Positions 1 to 10,629 are shown, counted from the stretch's first letter. The stretch is DNA of 64,000 nt from Thereva unica (GCA_949987705.1 OX465282.1:98754070-98818069), one strand, 5' to 3'. Program-made: numbers and translations. Notes: generated from the sequence alone by a model not told the origin.

Positions 1-870
1 ATATTTTTGTAGATCATTCAGCAATGGTGCATTAGATTGCACCGCTTCTTGCAGCGCATCACGGTCATATCAATGCTCACTTCTTGATAAAACGCATCGT
101 GCATGGGTCATAATTGCCGCAATCATGTAAACCTGAATGAATAGTTTATAGCTATCGTCTTGCACGAACCGTCAATGGCAATCAGTCCTTCGTTGTATAT
201 TTTGTCACATCTTGCGTTTTTCGGATTGTGCAATGTACATATTTCGTACGCGATGCAATATGTCTTCGCACATGTCGCCCTTGTATTTGTTCCACAACAC
301 TATAGGTTGAGACTAATAGCTTGTTGTTACAATGATGGCGAACAGCGTTCTTATTTGATGTGCATTCGATGTGGCCACAGAATCAGCGATTGTTTGGTCC
401 CATTGGAATCATCCTCCAATAAGGCCGAACGCTGACACGCCTCTCGACACGTTTGATAAAGATGACCATTTACCCTTCGTAAATGTGTGAATGGGTTTAT
501 AAACAGCAAGCGCAAGTAGAAACATTCAACATTCGATGGATGAGCGCTCATGATCCCGTTATACTGTTTCAGGTACAAATGGCCGTGGATATCGTTTCGA
601 ACATTTTCCATCAACCATGCATGGTAATTTTGGATTCAAAGCACCACACGGTCCATACACCGTCTGCGTTCTGACAATCTCGTGCAGTTCTGGATCGGTG
701 ATTGGGTCGGGGAATTTAGCTGACATGATATCGTCTACTTCGTCAGACCACAATTTGTTAATCAGCCAAATCAGAAGATATGCGTGGGGTAGACCGTGTT
801 TCTGCGACTGGATCGAATACATCCAGCACCTTGTAATGCCGAACACTCCATGCTTCACGATCATATCCTT
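1..870 (-). pseudogene. Helitron Rep/helicase remnant
   Basis: The minus strand keeps stretches typical of the Helitron helicase-like N domain and the part before the helicase. About 864-559 reads KHGLPHAYLLIWL, then a DPELHEIV segment and GPCGALNPKLPCMVDGKCSKRYP. About 614-351 reads ECFYLRLLFIN, then HLRRVNGHLYQTCREACQR and LLEDD. The remainder to position 1 resembles the ALIAIDGSCK-like region, with stops and frame changes. These are hallmark strings of Helitron Rep proteins, which drive rolling-circle transposition. The reading frame is broken several times, so this is a dead copy, and it runs off the window start. No Helitron 3' hairpin or CTRR end can be checked here. Confidence 0.8.
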
Positions 871-1786
871 AAGAACCTTCTACAAAGTATTAGAAAACTT
901 AAAAAAAAACATCTTTCCAAAAAAAACCTCGTTGATCAACTCTTAACCGATTGGATATACTATGTTCAATGTTTTCCCATTTATAGCTAGGATGTCAAGA
1001 TTTTCCGATTTTCAAACTCTTAAACAACCTACATACAGCTAACTGGGAAATGACACTTATTTGGCAAAATTCGCCAGCCATATTGGTCACGTAATTTTTA
1101 ATTTATAAGTTTTGATCATAAATTCGTTTTTTGCGACCTTAAAAACCCCTAGATAGCCATTCGCATTAGAATCGGAAGAAAATTGGCAAATTCAACCATA
1201 TTTCCCCAGCCATTTTGAATTTCGGTCATATTTTAGCCTCCATTTTGATTTTTTTAAAACCGGGCTTCGGGGTGCATCATGGGAGACCCCCCAAACCTTC
1301 ATGCAAAATTTTGCAGCTCTACAATAACTTTCAACGGTACTCTCCATTACAGTGCCATCTAGGAGTGGCTTTAGAAAGTAATTCAATAAAGTAATCTGTT
1401 AATGTAAATAGCACCTGGTTAAAATTTCATCGGTTGCACGGTGCAGAAGTCTATTGCGAACATATGGACATACACATATTATATGTTTAGTTTTCTGAAA
1501 TTATACTGCGCAATTTTCTTAATTTTTCATTCCTTAAGAACTTTCTACATTAAACTTTTTTCTACTTAAAGAAAATGTTTGAAATCGGTTAATTGGTTCT
1601 CAAGTAATGGCGTGACCAAGGGAAACAGGGATTCATTTTTATTTATATAAATTATTGCATTCGTATTTAGTGATTTTATTAAATTTAAAAAAAAATACAG
1701 CTGCGGTCATGGGACCCCCGTCAGGAACGGAGTTCGTTACCTTTTTTCTACAACTGCGAATGTAACTCCAAATAAAATCTGTAAAT
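871..1786. other. No gene recognised
   Basis: AT-rich sequence with only short random frames. I see no domain, RNA gene or clear repeat boundary. It probably contains decayed non-autonomous repeats, but I cannot define them. Confidence 0.4.
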
Positions 1787-2262
1787 TGTTATTGTAATCG
1801 GTCCGAAAATCGAAATCGAAATTTTCAACGTATTTTCATTTCTCAAGGTCCCAAGAGCATTTCAAGCAAAAATTTGGGAGGAAGTATGTGTGTGTGTGGT
1901 CATTTTTTCCTGCACGATATCGCGCGAATCAAAAAAGATAACGACTTAGGTGCCATTCGAAGAATATTAGCCAAAATATGATCCGAAAAGATTTTCATAA
2001 AATTCGGTCGAACAGTTTTTTTTGTTTAAGCGACACGTCCGTGAATTTTGTGATTCAGGAAATTGCGGTTCATCCCGGGACCCGTAGTTATCGCAAAATT
2101 TGTTCTTTTTAGTCAAGTCTGACAAGTACGCGTACAATCTCCGGAAAGCTTTGGAATCAATTTCCCACTAGTGCTAAACGTATTACTATTTTGTAAGAAG
2201 ACAGTCTGAAGTTCATCGTGCGGACCGAAGGGGTCAAACCCACATCGCAACTAGTTCACAGT
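1787..2262 (+). repeat. Dispersed repeat, copy A (short form)
   Basis: It opens with TTATTGTAATCGGTCCGAAA and ends with GACCGAAGGGGTCAAACCCA followed by CAACTAGTT. The same order of motifs recurs at about 19964-21082. Shared blocks include the AAGGTCCCA segment, the GAAGTATGTGTGTGTG segment, the CCTGCACGA/CGCGCGAA segment, the TTCGGTCGAAC segment, the CATCCCGGGA segment and AACGTATTACTATTTTGTAAGAAG-like sequence. Copy A is about half as long as copy B because internal blocks are missing. No coding capacity is visible. It is probably a non-autonomous dispersed element. Confidence 0.7.
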
Positions 2263-2274
2263 TTTTGTGATATT

Positions 2275-3015
2275 AGTCCAGTCAAATTAGGGTTTCACCT
2301 CGGAATTTGAGGTAATAAGCTGAAAATTGGCATGAAGCTTTGTTTTGGCATTTTACATGATGTGTCAAAAGTCACATATAATCTCGTGTCCGCGTCTTGA
2401 GATATTAGAGGTCAAAGGTCACAAAAATCAGTTTTTCGCAAATATCTCGTAAATTATCGGCTTTACGCAAATTTTGGTTGAGTAAACTTTGTTCATTAGA
2501 CAAATCTGCATAAAACTGTCTTGTACAGAATTTACGTAGAATCAATAGTTTTCGAGATATGGGGCTGAGAAAACTCGAGCATCGCGCTGCATTCTTTTCC
2601 TCACCACCTTGGAAGTAGAACTCAAGCAGCCTTTTTGCATGGTATCCCCAGTAGGCCTAGTCCATAGGTTACAGGTTATGAAATAATTTTATTGATTATC
2701 TCTCTAACTCTTCTATTTCCACTTCTTTCATATTGCCATCTTCATCTGTAATCACCTCAGAAGAGAATAATGAAAGGTGGTCGGCGTTATCATCGTTCAA
2801 CTCAGGGTTAATGGGTGTATCCTCGGACATTGAATTGAGACACGACGGGTCCCGACAAGAGCCATACGCTACGGAACATAACAATTTCACTTTTCTGCAT
2901 TTACTTGTCAAATTACAGTTTGACCTCGGAATGAGAGGTAATAAGCTGAAAATTGGCGGACACGAGATTATATGAGACTTTTGACACATCATTTAGAAAG
3001 CCAAAACAAAGGTTC
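2275..3015. repeat. Rearranged repeat: direct plus inverted copies
   Basis: A block at about 2283-2330 (GTCAAATTAG, CCTCGGAAT, GAGGTAATAAGCTGAAAATTGGC) recurs in direct orientation at about 2910-2960. The next block at about 2340-2395 (TTTGTTTTGGC, GATGTGTCAAAAGTC, TAATCTCGTGTCC) recurs as its reverse complement at about 2961-3015. Two adjacent blocks therefore appear once in direct and once in inverted order around a 520-bp core. Confidence 0.7.
2696..2910 (-). pseudogene. C-terminal fragment of a Cys-rich (CXC-like) protein
   Basis: The minus strand reads a cysteine cluster, KCRKVKLLCSVAYGSC, then a short CLNS segment, followed by an acidic tail ending EVEIEELER and a stop. The spacing of the cysteines with basic residues resembles the tesmin/TSO1-like CXC clusters near the C-termini of many insect repeat-encoded proteins. 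Only the last 70 or so residues remain, and sequence upstream on that strand gives no continuation. I infer a TE-borne gene fragment. A short Cys-rich fragment is weak evidence, so the family call is tentative. Confidence 0.35.
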
Positions 3016-3140
3016 ACCGAGGCTCGAGACGTCGCCAAAAACCAGCAAGAATGGAAACGAATCGTGAATAGAGTTCACTCAGGGGCACCGACTGCAGCGT
3101 ATCCGTTGCGGCGACGTCCCGCTCGGACCGCCAGCTAACA

Positions 3141-5130
3141 GATCAAAGAAGAAGAAGATGCTATCATAGACGGCCCTAAAATCTGGGAAGAGGTGTTTGG
3201 TTAAGTTTTGAAAGTCTGGAAGTATTTCTATGGTCTACCTTAGGGAGAGAATCAAATTAGTTGGACGCCGTTTTACCAGTCTTTTGGCATCGTTTCCTGC
3301 TCCCATACTTGGACAATTAATTCATGAATCGTTTGGTGTAGTATTGAAAAAACTCAGTGGAGATAGTTCATACCTGCTGCCATATCTATAACACGTTGTT
3401 GTCCATTGTCATAAGTATTCTCATGCAAGCTGTGGATGCCGACATACTGCCTCTATACGGGCACCCAACCTACTTTGACGTTGAAATCTCTGAAAATGAT
3501 TTGTTCAAAATACCCCGAGTAGGCATTTAGTTTAACTATTACTTAACTATTCTCTTCTGTGGGCACTAAGTACAAGGGGTGCGTCAACAACCAACTTAAC
3601 AAATCATTTACACCTAACCAACCATGCTGCCATATACTAAAGTTTTCCGTGGAAATGATTACAAAGCGATGATTTTTTACTATCAACTGTGTCCTTGTTC
3701 CCGACTGCCGTGTGATACCTACCTTAATACAACCCCAAACCCTTCACAAAATTTTAATCAGCAAATGCCCAAATTGGAATGAGAATGAAAAATCCATCTG
3801 CTTCATCCTAAAATGATTACAAGTGTATCAACATTCCTCCACCGGATGGAACGACAATAAAAAATAATGGACTTAATAACCGTCAATCATTACCAAAAAA
3901 AAAATTGTCTGCCGATAGCATCGCTTTAAATATGATTTCCTCTGAAATATCTCTCAAGACATAATATTCTCCATTTGTTTCAAATAAAAAATTCCCCAAA
4001 TATTTCATTGCCCCCATCCCCTAATCAGGGGGATGCTGCTTAGCTTTCCAACTATTGATCCATTTCGAGATATTATGAAAAATGAATTGTGCTGATCTGG
4101 GTCTGTGATAAATAAAATATTTCGCAATTTTCGGTGGTGGGGATTTAATCAATAAATAAATATATTTTTGGCCGAACTTCCTTCTTTCATTCTTGTTGTA
4201 TGGCAGGACCGGTATGGAAGATGGCATTTCGTTTATAGAATGGCTGAAATACTGAAGGAAGTATTTCTTTTATGACAAAAGTGACAGTCAGCATCCTTTT
4301 ACAATTTACATTAAAAAAAAACTGGTCTATGTTCGTTGTAATCTAACCTGACACATGTCCTCCATAGAAAATGTCTAAATTCTTGTCTAGAGAAAAAAAT
4401 TTGACATTTTCAACAATTTTTTTTTGCTTCGTTTATACAGGCATTTTTTTTGCTGGAGATAATCGAAACCTACAACAAAATCATCAGATTACATACACTT
4501 AAAGGATTTTGGATGAGGAGCAGCCCTACAGAAGCGGTCTCTCCTATAAATAGAATGACAACCCTTTCTCTTGCAGCTCAATAACTTTTCAACCCCAATG
4601 ATCCCTGCGGGTACGCAGTACCTTTGCAAAGACTAAAATGAAAGGTCCTTTCAGAACCTTTGCCCAGTTGTTTTCAATCATCTAAACTAAACTTCGGGGT
4701 AGATGCTGCTTGGCTGTTTCTAAGATACTCTTTTTCACTATACAGAAGACTTGACAATATACATATTTCGTGGTAGGAGACAAAAATTCATCACTTCTAA
4801 GGATACCTATACATCGATCGATTATCCTTTTTCAGATAAACCGTTTTTTTTTGTGAGAGACAGAAAAAAATAATTCCAGAAATATGTAACAAATCTGCTC
4901 ACAAAAGGAACTGTGGTGCACAATAAGGGAATAAATTTCCACTAAATCGGGCAAGGACGAAAGGAACACTGTTAGGCAGCTTGGCAATATCGATATGGCG
5001 TAGGAGTTTGCTCTTAAGTAGCTAATGACTGAATCATTATTAGAATGGTTTTGCTCATTATCAGAGGAACGATGACGTCCTTAAGTTACTCAAATTTCAA
5101 TACAGCCTCGAAGAATTCAGTTATTTTCGT
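3141..5130. other. No gene recognised
   Basis: About 2 kb without a supported coding region. Short frames show no domain. A short frame just before it (about 2989-3135, +) reads EARDVAKNQQEWKRIV, reminiscent of the C-terminal end of LINE ORFs, but it is too short to call. Several A/T runs are present. Confidence 0.4.
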
Positions 5131-5388
5131 CCTGGGAGCAGTACCGGCTTTAGGGGTGGGCGAACCAGGGCGACCGCCCGAGGGCGCCATGTCTCAGGGG
5201 GTGCCGCGGCGATCCAGTAATATGTTCATTCATATAGTTATTGAATGATAACACCTCGACAATACAAGACACCACGCCGGATATGCATAGAAAGTAAACA
5301 AAGCTTGTGTTTATAAAAACATAAAAGACAGCTGGTAAGCGCGCCTTTTTATCAGGGGAGAAGAGACTGTAAGCGACCACCATTTGGT

Positions 5389-5552
5389 TGTAGTAACTAT
5401 TCGCCTTAAAATCGCCGCCATCAGAAACGTTCTACACGTGCTAGAAACCGTAGACGGTTTAACGTAGACCTTCTGCGGGAGACCGTTAAAAAGCGAGAAT
5501 TTACTGGAACCTGCAACAAATATTAAACCAGCAAACCGTTTCTGTCGAAAAA
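5389..5552 (+). pseudogene. LINE A fragment (between endonuclease and RT)
   Basis: From GTAGTAACTATTCGCC to AACCAGCAAACC this matches, in opposite orientation, the LINE A copy at about 44995-44850. The shared features include the AAAATCGCCGC segment, the CCGTAGACGGTT segment and the CTTCTGCGGGAGA segment. It is part of the linker before the reverse transcriptase. It is joined at about 5552 to RT sequence of a different LINE. Confidence 0.7.
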
Positions 5553-5555
5553 AAT

Positions 5556-5970
5556 ACGAAAATCTATTGAATCCGTTGCAATCTGGGTTCAGGAAGTTCC
5601 ATAGTTGTGAAACTGCGCTGCTAAAGGACTTGACGGACTTACGAATGGCATGTGATAGGAATGAGTTGTGTATATTGATTCTTCTGATCTCTCAGGTGCT
5701 TTCAACCTCCTTGCCTCTTTCCTATTAATAGGTACCAATGGGTGAAATAGAACAAAAAAAATCCTCCTTTATCCCTGAACTCTCAGGTGTTCCTCAAGGC
5801 TCTGTTCTTGGGCCACTGTTGCTCTGTCTCTATGTTAATGATTTACCTAATTGTTTATCCTTTGCTCGTCACCATAGCTATGCGGACGACCTCCAATTAT
5901 ATAATTACTGTACTCATTTCTCTCAGCTTTCATCTCCTCGGCTTCGGACTCATTACACCGGCTGAGATAT
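5556..5970 (+). pseudogene. Non-LTR reverse transcriptase fragment
   Basis: Translation gives NPLQSGFRKFHSCETALLK, then after broken sequence SGVPQGSVLGPLLLCLYVND and HHSYADDLQLY. These are the RT motifs LQSGFR, GVPQGSVLGP and YADD (catalytic Asp pair) of jockey/CR1-type LINEs. Frame changes and stops lie between them, and nothing follows after about 5970. It is a dead piece inside the hAT element. Confidence 0.8.
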
Positions 5971-6017
5971 AGTTAATAACTAAATTAAATTAAATTAAAC
6001 TGCTTTAGTTTCTTGTA

Positions 6018-6725
6018 CAGTATTTTCACATTAAATTCACCCTTTTGCAAATCAAATTAGTCCTTTTGCAAATTAAATTCATCCTTTTGCAAATGAAATT
6101 TACCCTTTTGCAAATCATATTCCCCCGTTTAAAAATTGAGTACTTACTAGTTGGAACTCGGTGCACCTCTGTACATATAAGCCAATAGTATGGCGTGCGC
6201 CAAAACAATTGGGAATTTCAAAATCACTATTTCCATGGGCAGTGAGAGCCTCAAATCCCAGAGCGAAAGGACATTTGAAAAAAAAGTGTCACTTAAACGA
6301 ACGTAGTGGTGACCCAAATCACCCGCTCATTTATATTCCCAATCACAATTCCACGGTCTCACTAGCACTCTTGTCGTGTTCAGATGGAGGGAGTGTTGTT
6401 GCTCGTACACGAATTTCGTACGCGAAATGTTAATGTGTGTGGAATTGTCATTTCCAATTTAAAGGATCGGCTAACATACTTATTTCTTGCACTAAGCTTG
6501 ATTTTGGAAGAGATTTCCTCGATGGCCTTCAGCATTGTAGAATGTGGTAATGAAAAAGTAGAGTGACTCTTCTTAACAACAAACTGTCTGAATAGTGTGT
6601 CGAGCTTGACTGAACCTGGATTTACTAACATTATTATAGAAGTACTTAATTTTCAAACGGGTGAATTTGATTTGTAAAAAGGTGAATTTAATTTCCAAAA
6701 GGGTGAATTTAATGTGAAAAAACTG
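6018..6725. mobile_element. TA-flanked MITE with tandem subterminal repeats
   Basis: The left arm starts CAGTATTTTCACATTAAATT and the right arm is the reverse complement of CAGTTTTTTCACATTAAATT. TA flanks both ends (6016-6017, 6726-6727), as in Tc1/mariner insertions. Both arms continue with units of about 20 bp containing TTCACCCTTTTGCAAAT, four on the left (to about 6130) and about three on the right (from about 6655). The middle shows no transposase. Confidence 0.75.
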
Positions 6726-7154
6726 TATTCTCTTTTATTTTCTTTTTCTCTTATCTCTTTTAAATTGAAAATTATTTTTAATTATAAGTTTAATTTTAAT
6801 TTTGTTTTTAATTTTAATTTTAATAATTTTTATAATAATTTCCGGTGGTACAGTACTAAATAAGATGTAAATCTTGTGTACTTTTTCTTTGATTAATAAA
6901 TGAAAAAAAAAGTTAGGCCGTCGCAAACCCGTATGTGCTTCCAAGCGGCCAGTGTTCGCTCGTTTTTAGGCCATCTGTTATTTTTACTCGGGCTATTGTA
7001 TAACTTGTGCATTATAATATAAGTAATCTACCGAAAGGAAATGTCTAGAAAGCTATGGACGCATAAAAATATCTCGCACGGGGTTCCAAAATGCCTAAAG
7101 CCGGCCCTGCCTGGGAGAAACATCCATTTCTGGATATATAAGGTACCTGATACA

Positions 7155-10100
7155 AATAAGGCCTACGCTCAAATAAGGCCTGTAGTGCGGAAAAGTCGAT
7201 TAAAATATATTTTACATCAAAAATACCTCGCACATGCATAGACGACAGCGCCACGACTCGGTAAACAGTGCGCGAGAGGCCCGCTCGCGCTCACAGCGAC
7301 AGTAGTGGCCGGTCGTTTGTGAAGGACGGGGTTTTCACTGCGCGTTAATAATTTCTCGTAATTTCTATCGAATTTTAATACGTTATTCTTTGAAGTTTTG
7401 TTTCAAGTAATGTATACGGATGACAATATAACTCATCAAAAAGGTAACTATGACTTTAAATTGTAATTTTTAGAATATGCGAATTAAATAGTGTTTAAAC
7501 ATTTATGAAGTATAGTGTACTAAATAAAGCCTACTTTTATAATAGGCCTTATTTGTGACCCTAGGCCTTAATAGGAATTGTGTTGAATTTTAACTTTATT
7601 ATGTTTATTTACAGATTGAATTATCTTAGTATGTCTCCTCCGAGACCAAAACGGGCTACGTGGTCCGAAGAAAGCTTGAGAGCGGCAATTAATGATGTGC
7701 GTTGTGGGCGATTGTCGACGTACAAAGCTTCGGCGCAATATGGCGTTCCGAGAAGAACCATTAGAAATCATCTAAAAATCAGTATTTTACATAAGAAGTT
7801 AGGGAGAAACACTATATTTACGAAAGAGCAAGAAAAAGATTTCGTCAGCCGTATAATAAAATTTTCTGAAATAGGAATACCTCTAACGCCAAAAATGATT
7901 CGGATTCAAGCATTTGCTTTTTGTGATAAATATAATATTGACAATAATTTCAACAAAGAAACACTACTTGCAGGAAAAGGCTGGTTGAGATTATTTTTAC
8001 AACGAAATCCAAACTTAGCAAAACGAAAAGTACAATTCCTAAACCCAGCTCGAGCCCAGAAATTAAATAAAACTATTGTCTCTCATCATTTCAATGAAGT
8101 TCGTAAGCTTTATGATGGATTAGATCTTCATTACCATCCTGAAAAAATTTACAATATGGATGAGAAGGGCTGTTGGCTTACATTACATCATCAACAAACA
8201 GTGATTGCTCAGAAGGGTGTTAAAAGGGTGCACATGCTAGGCTCTGAGCATGGTGAGAACGTCACTGTTGTTGGATGTGTTAATGCAATAGGGAATCCGA
8301 TACCGCCCATGATTCTTTTTAAGGGAAAAAGGAAGAAACCGGAGTATGACGATAATTTGCCTGCAGGATCAATTGTCCACATGGCACCAAAAGGGAGTAT
8401 GACAACGGAATTGTTTACTGTTTTTATTGAGCACTTAGCAAAGTATAAAACCCCTGGAAAATGCCTCCTCATCTTTGAGGGTGCTAAATGTCATCTGGAT
8501 TTTCGTATTGCCGAAGCAGCTGAAAAACATGACATTGTGCTTTATTGTTTACCATCCAATACGACGCATGAATTACAGCCTCTTGACAAAGCTTGTTACA
8601 AACCTTTTGAATCGTACTGGGATCAAGAAGTTCTGCAATATATGTACCAAACACGTGCCAAACAGGTCACTAAAACTCGATTTAACGCAATTTTATCTAA
8701 GGTCTGGTCAAAGAGCATGAGCTATGCAAATATAACGAGTGGATTCAAAGCTACTGGACTTTATCCATTAAACGCTGATGCAATACCTGAAACTGCTTTC
8801 GCTCCTTCCATCTTGACAGAGCGTCGTATCAGTGAAAGTAATGCAAACGACTGTGGTGAATCTTCACAACTAATCAATGCAAATGTAAGAAGACCTCACG
8901 AAAATTTGACAGGATCCGATACAAATATTGCAACAGATACTGACTCACGTCAGTCCTCACCCATCGCGAACATTCAGCATTTGCAAAATCTGATCGATGC
9001 CGAAAAAGTCTTACCATTATCTCCCGCCACACCTGATCTTCGAGTATTTTCATCTGTTTCCCCCATAGAACACGGTACACCACCTCGAATAAATATTAAT
9101 GACCAAAATTATCTCGAAAATCTTCCCGGGCCCAGCGGCTTACAGATTATGCACCGATTAGTAGAATATAGTGATAGTACAGAAGATGAGCAGTCCAGTA
9201 TAGCGTCTGAAGAAGACAATATGTACGCATTTATAAACAGGTTTATTCCACCGAAACGCTTAAGAATTTATTCTTCTTCCGACACAGAATGTGACATCGA
9301 AAATGTAAAACCCAATAACGTTACTTTACCTAAGTCTGATGGCGAAGACACTGAAGATGACGAGCCTTTGGCTAAAATTGCTGGAAGCAAGAAGACTGAT
9401 TTCCAAAAATTTATGCCTACACCTGACTACAGTGTTGTTAAGAACCGTCCACGTAAAAAAGCTTTAAATTATAAAGGTCAGAGAGTTACCAAAGATTTAT
9501 TTAATACAGATAAAGAACTAAAAAAGAAAAATTCGAATAACACAAAGAAAGGAAAGAAACCTATAAAGAAAACTACAAAAGAAACCCAAAAACAAAACAA
9601 GAAACGTTCGATTAAACCAAAATCAACTGAAGATGGAGAACAGTGGTACTGTCTTGCATGCAAAGAGGAGAGGATTGCAGATATGAGACAATGCGTCGAG
9701 TGTCGTCAGTGGTACCACGAGGATTGCGTCGGCTTGACAAAAAGTGATCTAGACGCATTTGTATGTAATAATTGTGAGGAAAATTGATTTTATAGTTACC
9801 TTTACTATATTACGTTCCAAGGCCTTATTTAGTTACCTTGTTTAATTAAGGCCTATCAAAATATATTTTATTTTTCAATAATTAATAATATTTTTGAGAA
9901 GACATGTCAATTTGATAATTTTTGTTTGTATGGATACGTTTTTTTTATATTATTCTTTATTTCTTGTTAATATGCGACTTCAAGTCTGACTAGCAATTTA
10001 AGCAAAATATTTAGTAAAATAACTTAAAAAGTTGTTCAAGGATCTCATGGAAACACTTGATAAAAGGGTCAGAAATAATATTTTTATAATAATTAATACT

Positions 10101-10345
10101 CTAATAACAATATTCCTATATTTTAAGTATATAGGCTTTGTTAAGTCACTGTGTTTTATAAAGGCCTAAGGCTAAGGTTCCAGAATTACCTCTTTTTAAG
10201 TGTTTTTTGATAAAAGATTATAATATGTTTTCTTAATTCATTAAAATTTATAAACCAAAGAATAATGCCTTGCTTTTATTTATCACCTTCTTCGAATAAT
10301 TTATCGAGATATGAGTGTTTGAAATTAAGTAGGCCTTATTTGTAT
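7155..10345. repeat. Subterminal AATAAGGCCT motif array
   Basis: AAGGCCT or AGGCCTT, usually inside AATAAGGCCT, occurs at about 7157, 7171, 7540, 7560, 9820, 9846, 10160 and 10331. The motif lies in the terminal and UTR parts of the pogo element and I did not notice it in the gene body. Repeated subterminal motifs of this kind are commonly transposase binding sites, so I infer that role. Confidence 0.55.
7631..9787 (+). CDS. pogo-type DDE transposase with C-terminal PHD finger
   Basis: An uninterrupted frame of 718 codons. I chose the ATG at 7631 (MSPPRPKRATW); an in-frame ATG at 7580 lies before a plausible splice acceptor (ATTTACAG at about 7607-7614) and is probably not used. Domains: Psq-type helix-turn-helix, about residues 8-55; CENP-B-like DNA-binding half with GWLRLFLQRNP, about 110-135; DDE core about 170-340, with NMDE (Asp177) and LQPLDKA (Asp319). 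The second catalytic position reads FEGAKCH (Glu283, codon GAG) where the family has Asp. A Lys/Ser-rich acidic linker follows. The last 50 residues form a Cys4-His-Cys3 PHD finger (CLAC, CVEC, WYHEDC, CNNC). It would bind the element's ends and cut DNA in the nucleus. The Asp-to-Glu change may reduce activity. Confidence 0.93.
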   Translation: MSPPRPKRATWSEESLRAAINDVRCGRLSTYKASAQYGVPRRTIRNHLKISILHKKLGRNTIFTKEQEKDFVSRIIKFSEIGIPLTPKMIRIQAFAFCDKYNIDNNFNKETLLAGKGWLRLFLQRNPNLAKRKVQFLNPARAQKLNKTIVSHHFNEVRKLYDGLDLHYHPEKIYNMDEKGCWLTLHHQQTVIAQKGVKRVHMLGSEHGENVTVVGCVNAIGNPIPPMILFKGKRKKPEYDDNLPAGSIVHMAPKGSMTTELFTVFIEHLAKYKTPGKCLLIFEGAKCHLDFRIAEAAEKHDIVLYCLPSNTTHELQPLDKACYKPFESYWDQEVLQYMYQTRAKQVTKTRFNAILSKVWSKSMSYANITSGFKATGLYPLNADAIPETAFAPSILTERRISESNANDCGESSQLINANVRRPHENLTGSDTNIATDTDSRQSSPIANIQHLQNLIDAEKVLPLSPATPDLRVFSSVSPIEHGTPPRININDQNYLENLPGPSGLQIMHRLVEYSDSTEDEQSSIASEEDNMYAFINRFIPPKRLRIYSSSDTECDIENVKPNNVTLPKSDGEDTEDDEPLAKIAGSKKTDFQKFMPTPDYSVVKNRPRKKALNYKGQRVTKDLFNTDKELKKKNSNNTKKGKKPIKKTTKETQKQNKKRSIKPKSTEDGEQWYCLACKEERIADMRQCVECRQWYHEDCVGLTKSDLDAFVCNNCEEN

Positions 10346-10401
10346 CACTTACCTTATGTACTTCTTCCTTCTCATATATATATTTTTTTTCATTTTTATT
10401 T

Positions 10402-10626
10402 TTGTCTTATCTCGTAGATTTTTACCCAATAGACAAGGGCTTGGATTACACACGGATCCATCCTTACTATCATTTCCTTCCGCAAAATTTATCTATTTCC
10501 AAGGATAAAAGTTGTTTTGTTTACTCAATATCCACCACAGTATCCTTCTATCATTACATTGATGGAGATTTCACAGATGAGGGACCATTCGTTTTCACGG
10601 CAGATGTGGCAGGATTCAGAAATTAA
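10402..10626 (+). other. Exon-like open frame, unrecognised
   Basis: An open stretch follows a T-rich tract and CTCGTAG (about 10411-10417), which would make a good splice acceptor. It then encodes about 68 residues (DFYPIDKGLDYTR to VFTADVAGFRN) before TAA. There is no ATG near its start, so it would have to be a terminal coding exon. I recognise no family and see no upstream exon of a gene in this window. It may be chance. Confidence 0.2.
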
Positions 10627-10629
10627 AAG

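Larger units (their letters stand above)
5139..7109. mobile_element. hAT-like DNA transposon, non-autonomous, with nested inserts
   Basis: The left end reads CAGTACCGGCTTTAGG and the right end is the reverse complement of CAGGGCCGGCTTTAGG. The two ends are flanked by the exact 8-bp duplication CCTGGGAG at 5131-5138 and 7110-7117. CAG-type inverted ends with an 8-bp TSD define hAT elements. No hAT transposase is present. The 1,971-bp interior holds LINE pieces (5389-5970) and a TA-flanked MITE (6018-6725). The right end lies only 31 bp from the pogo element's left end. Boundaries are firm; subfamily assignment is not. Confidence 0.88.
7141..10354 (+). mobile_element. Complete pogo-type (Tc1/mariner) transposon
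   Basis: The left end is AGGTACCTGATACAAATAAG and the right end is the reverse complement of AGGTAAGTGATACAAATAAG. The match continues into GCCTA, about 25 bp in all. TA flanks both ends at 7139-7140 and 10355-10356, the standard Tc1/mariner target. The element is 3,214 bp and holds one intact transposase gene (7631-9787). The motif AATAAGGCCT or its complement recurs near both ends. A locally GC/CpG-rich stretch at about 7240-7350 lies where a promoter or 5' UTR would be. It looks structurally complete and relatively young. Confidence 0.9.

Noticed and set aside
6020..6130. CRISPR-like regularly spaced repeats
   Set aside because: Units are tandem, recur in inverted order at the other end of the same MITE, and the DNA is eukaryotic.
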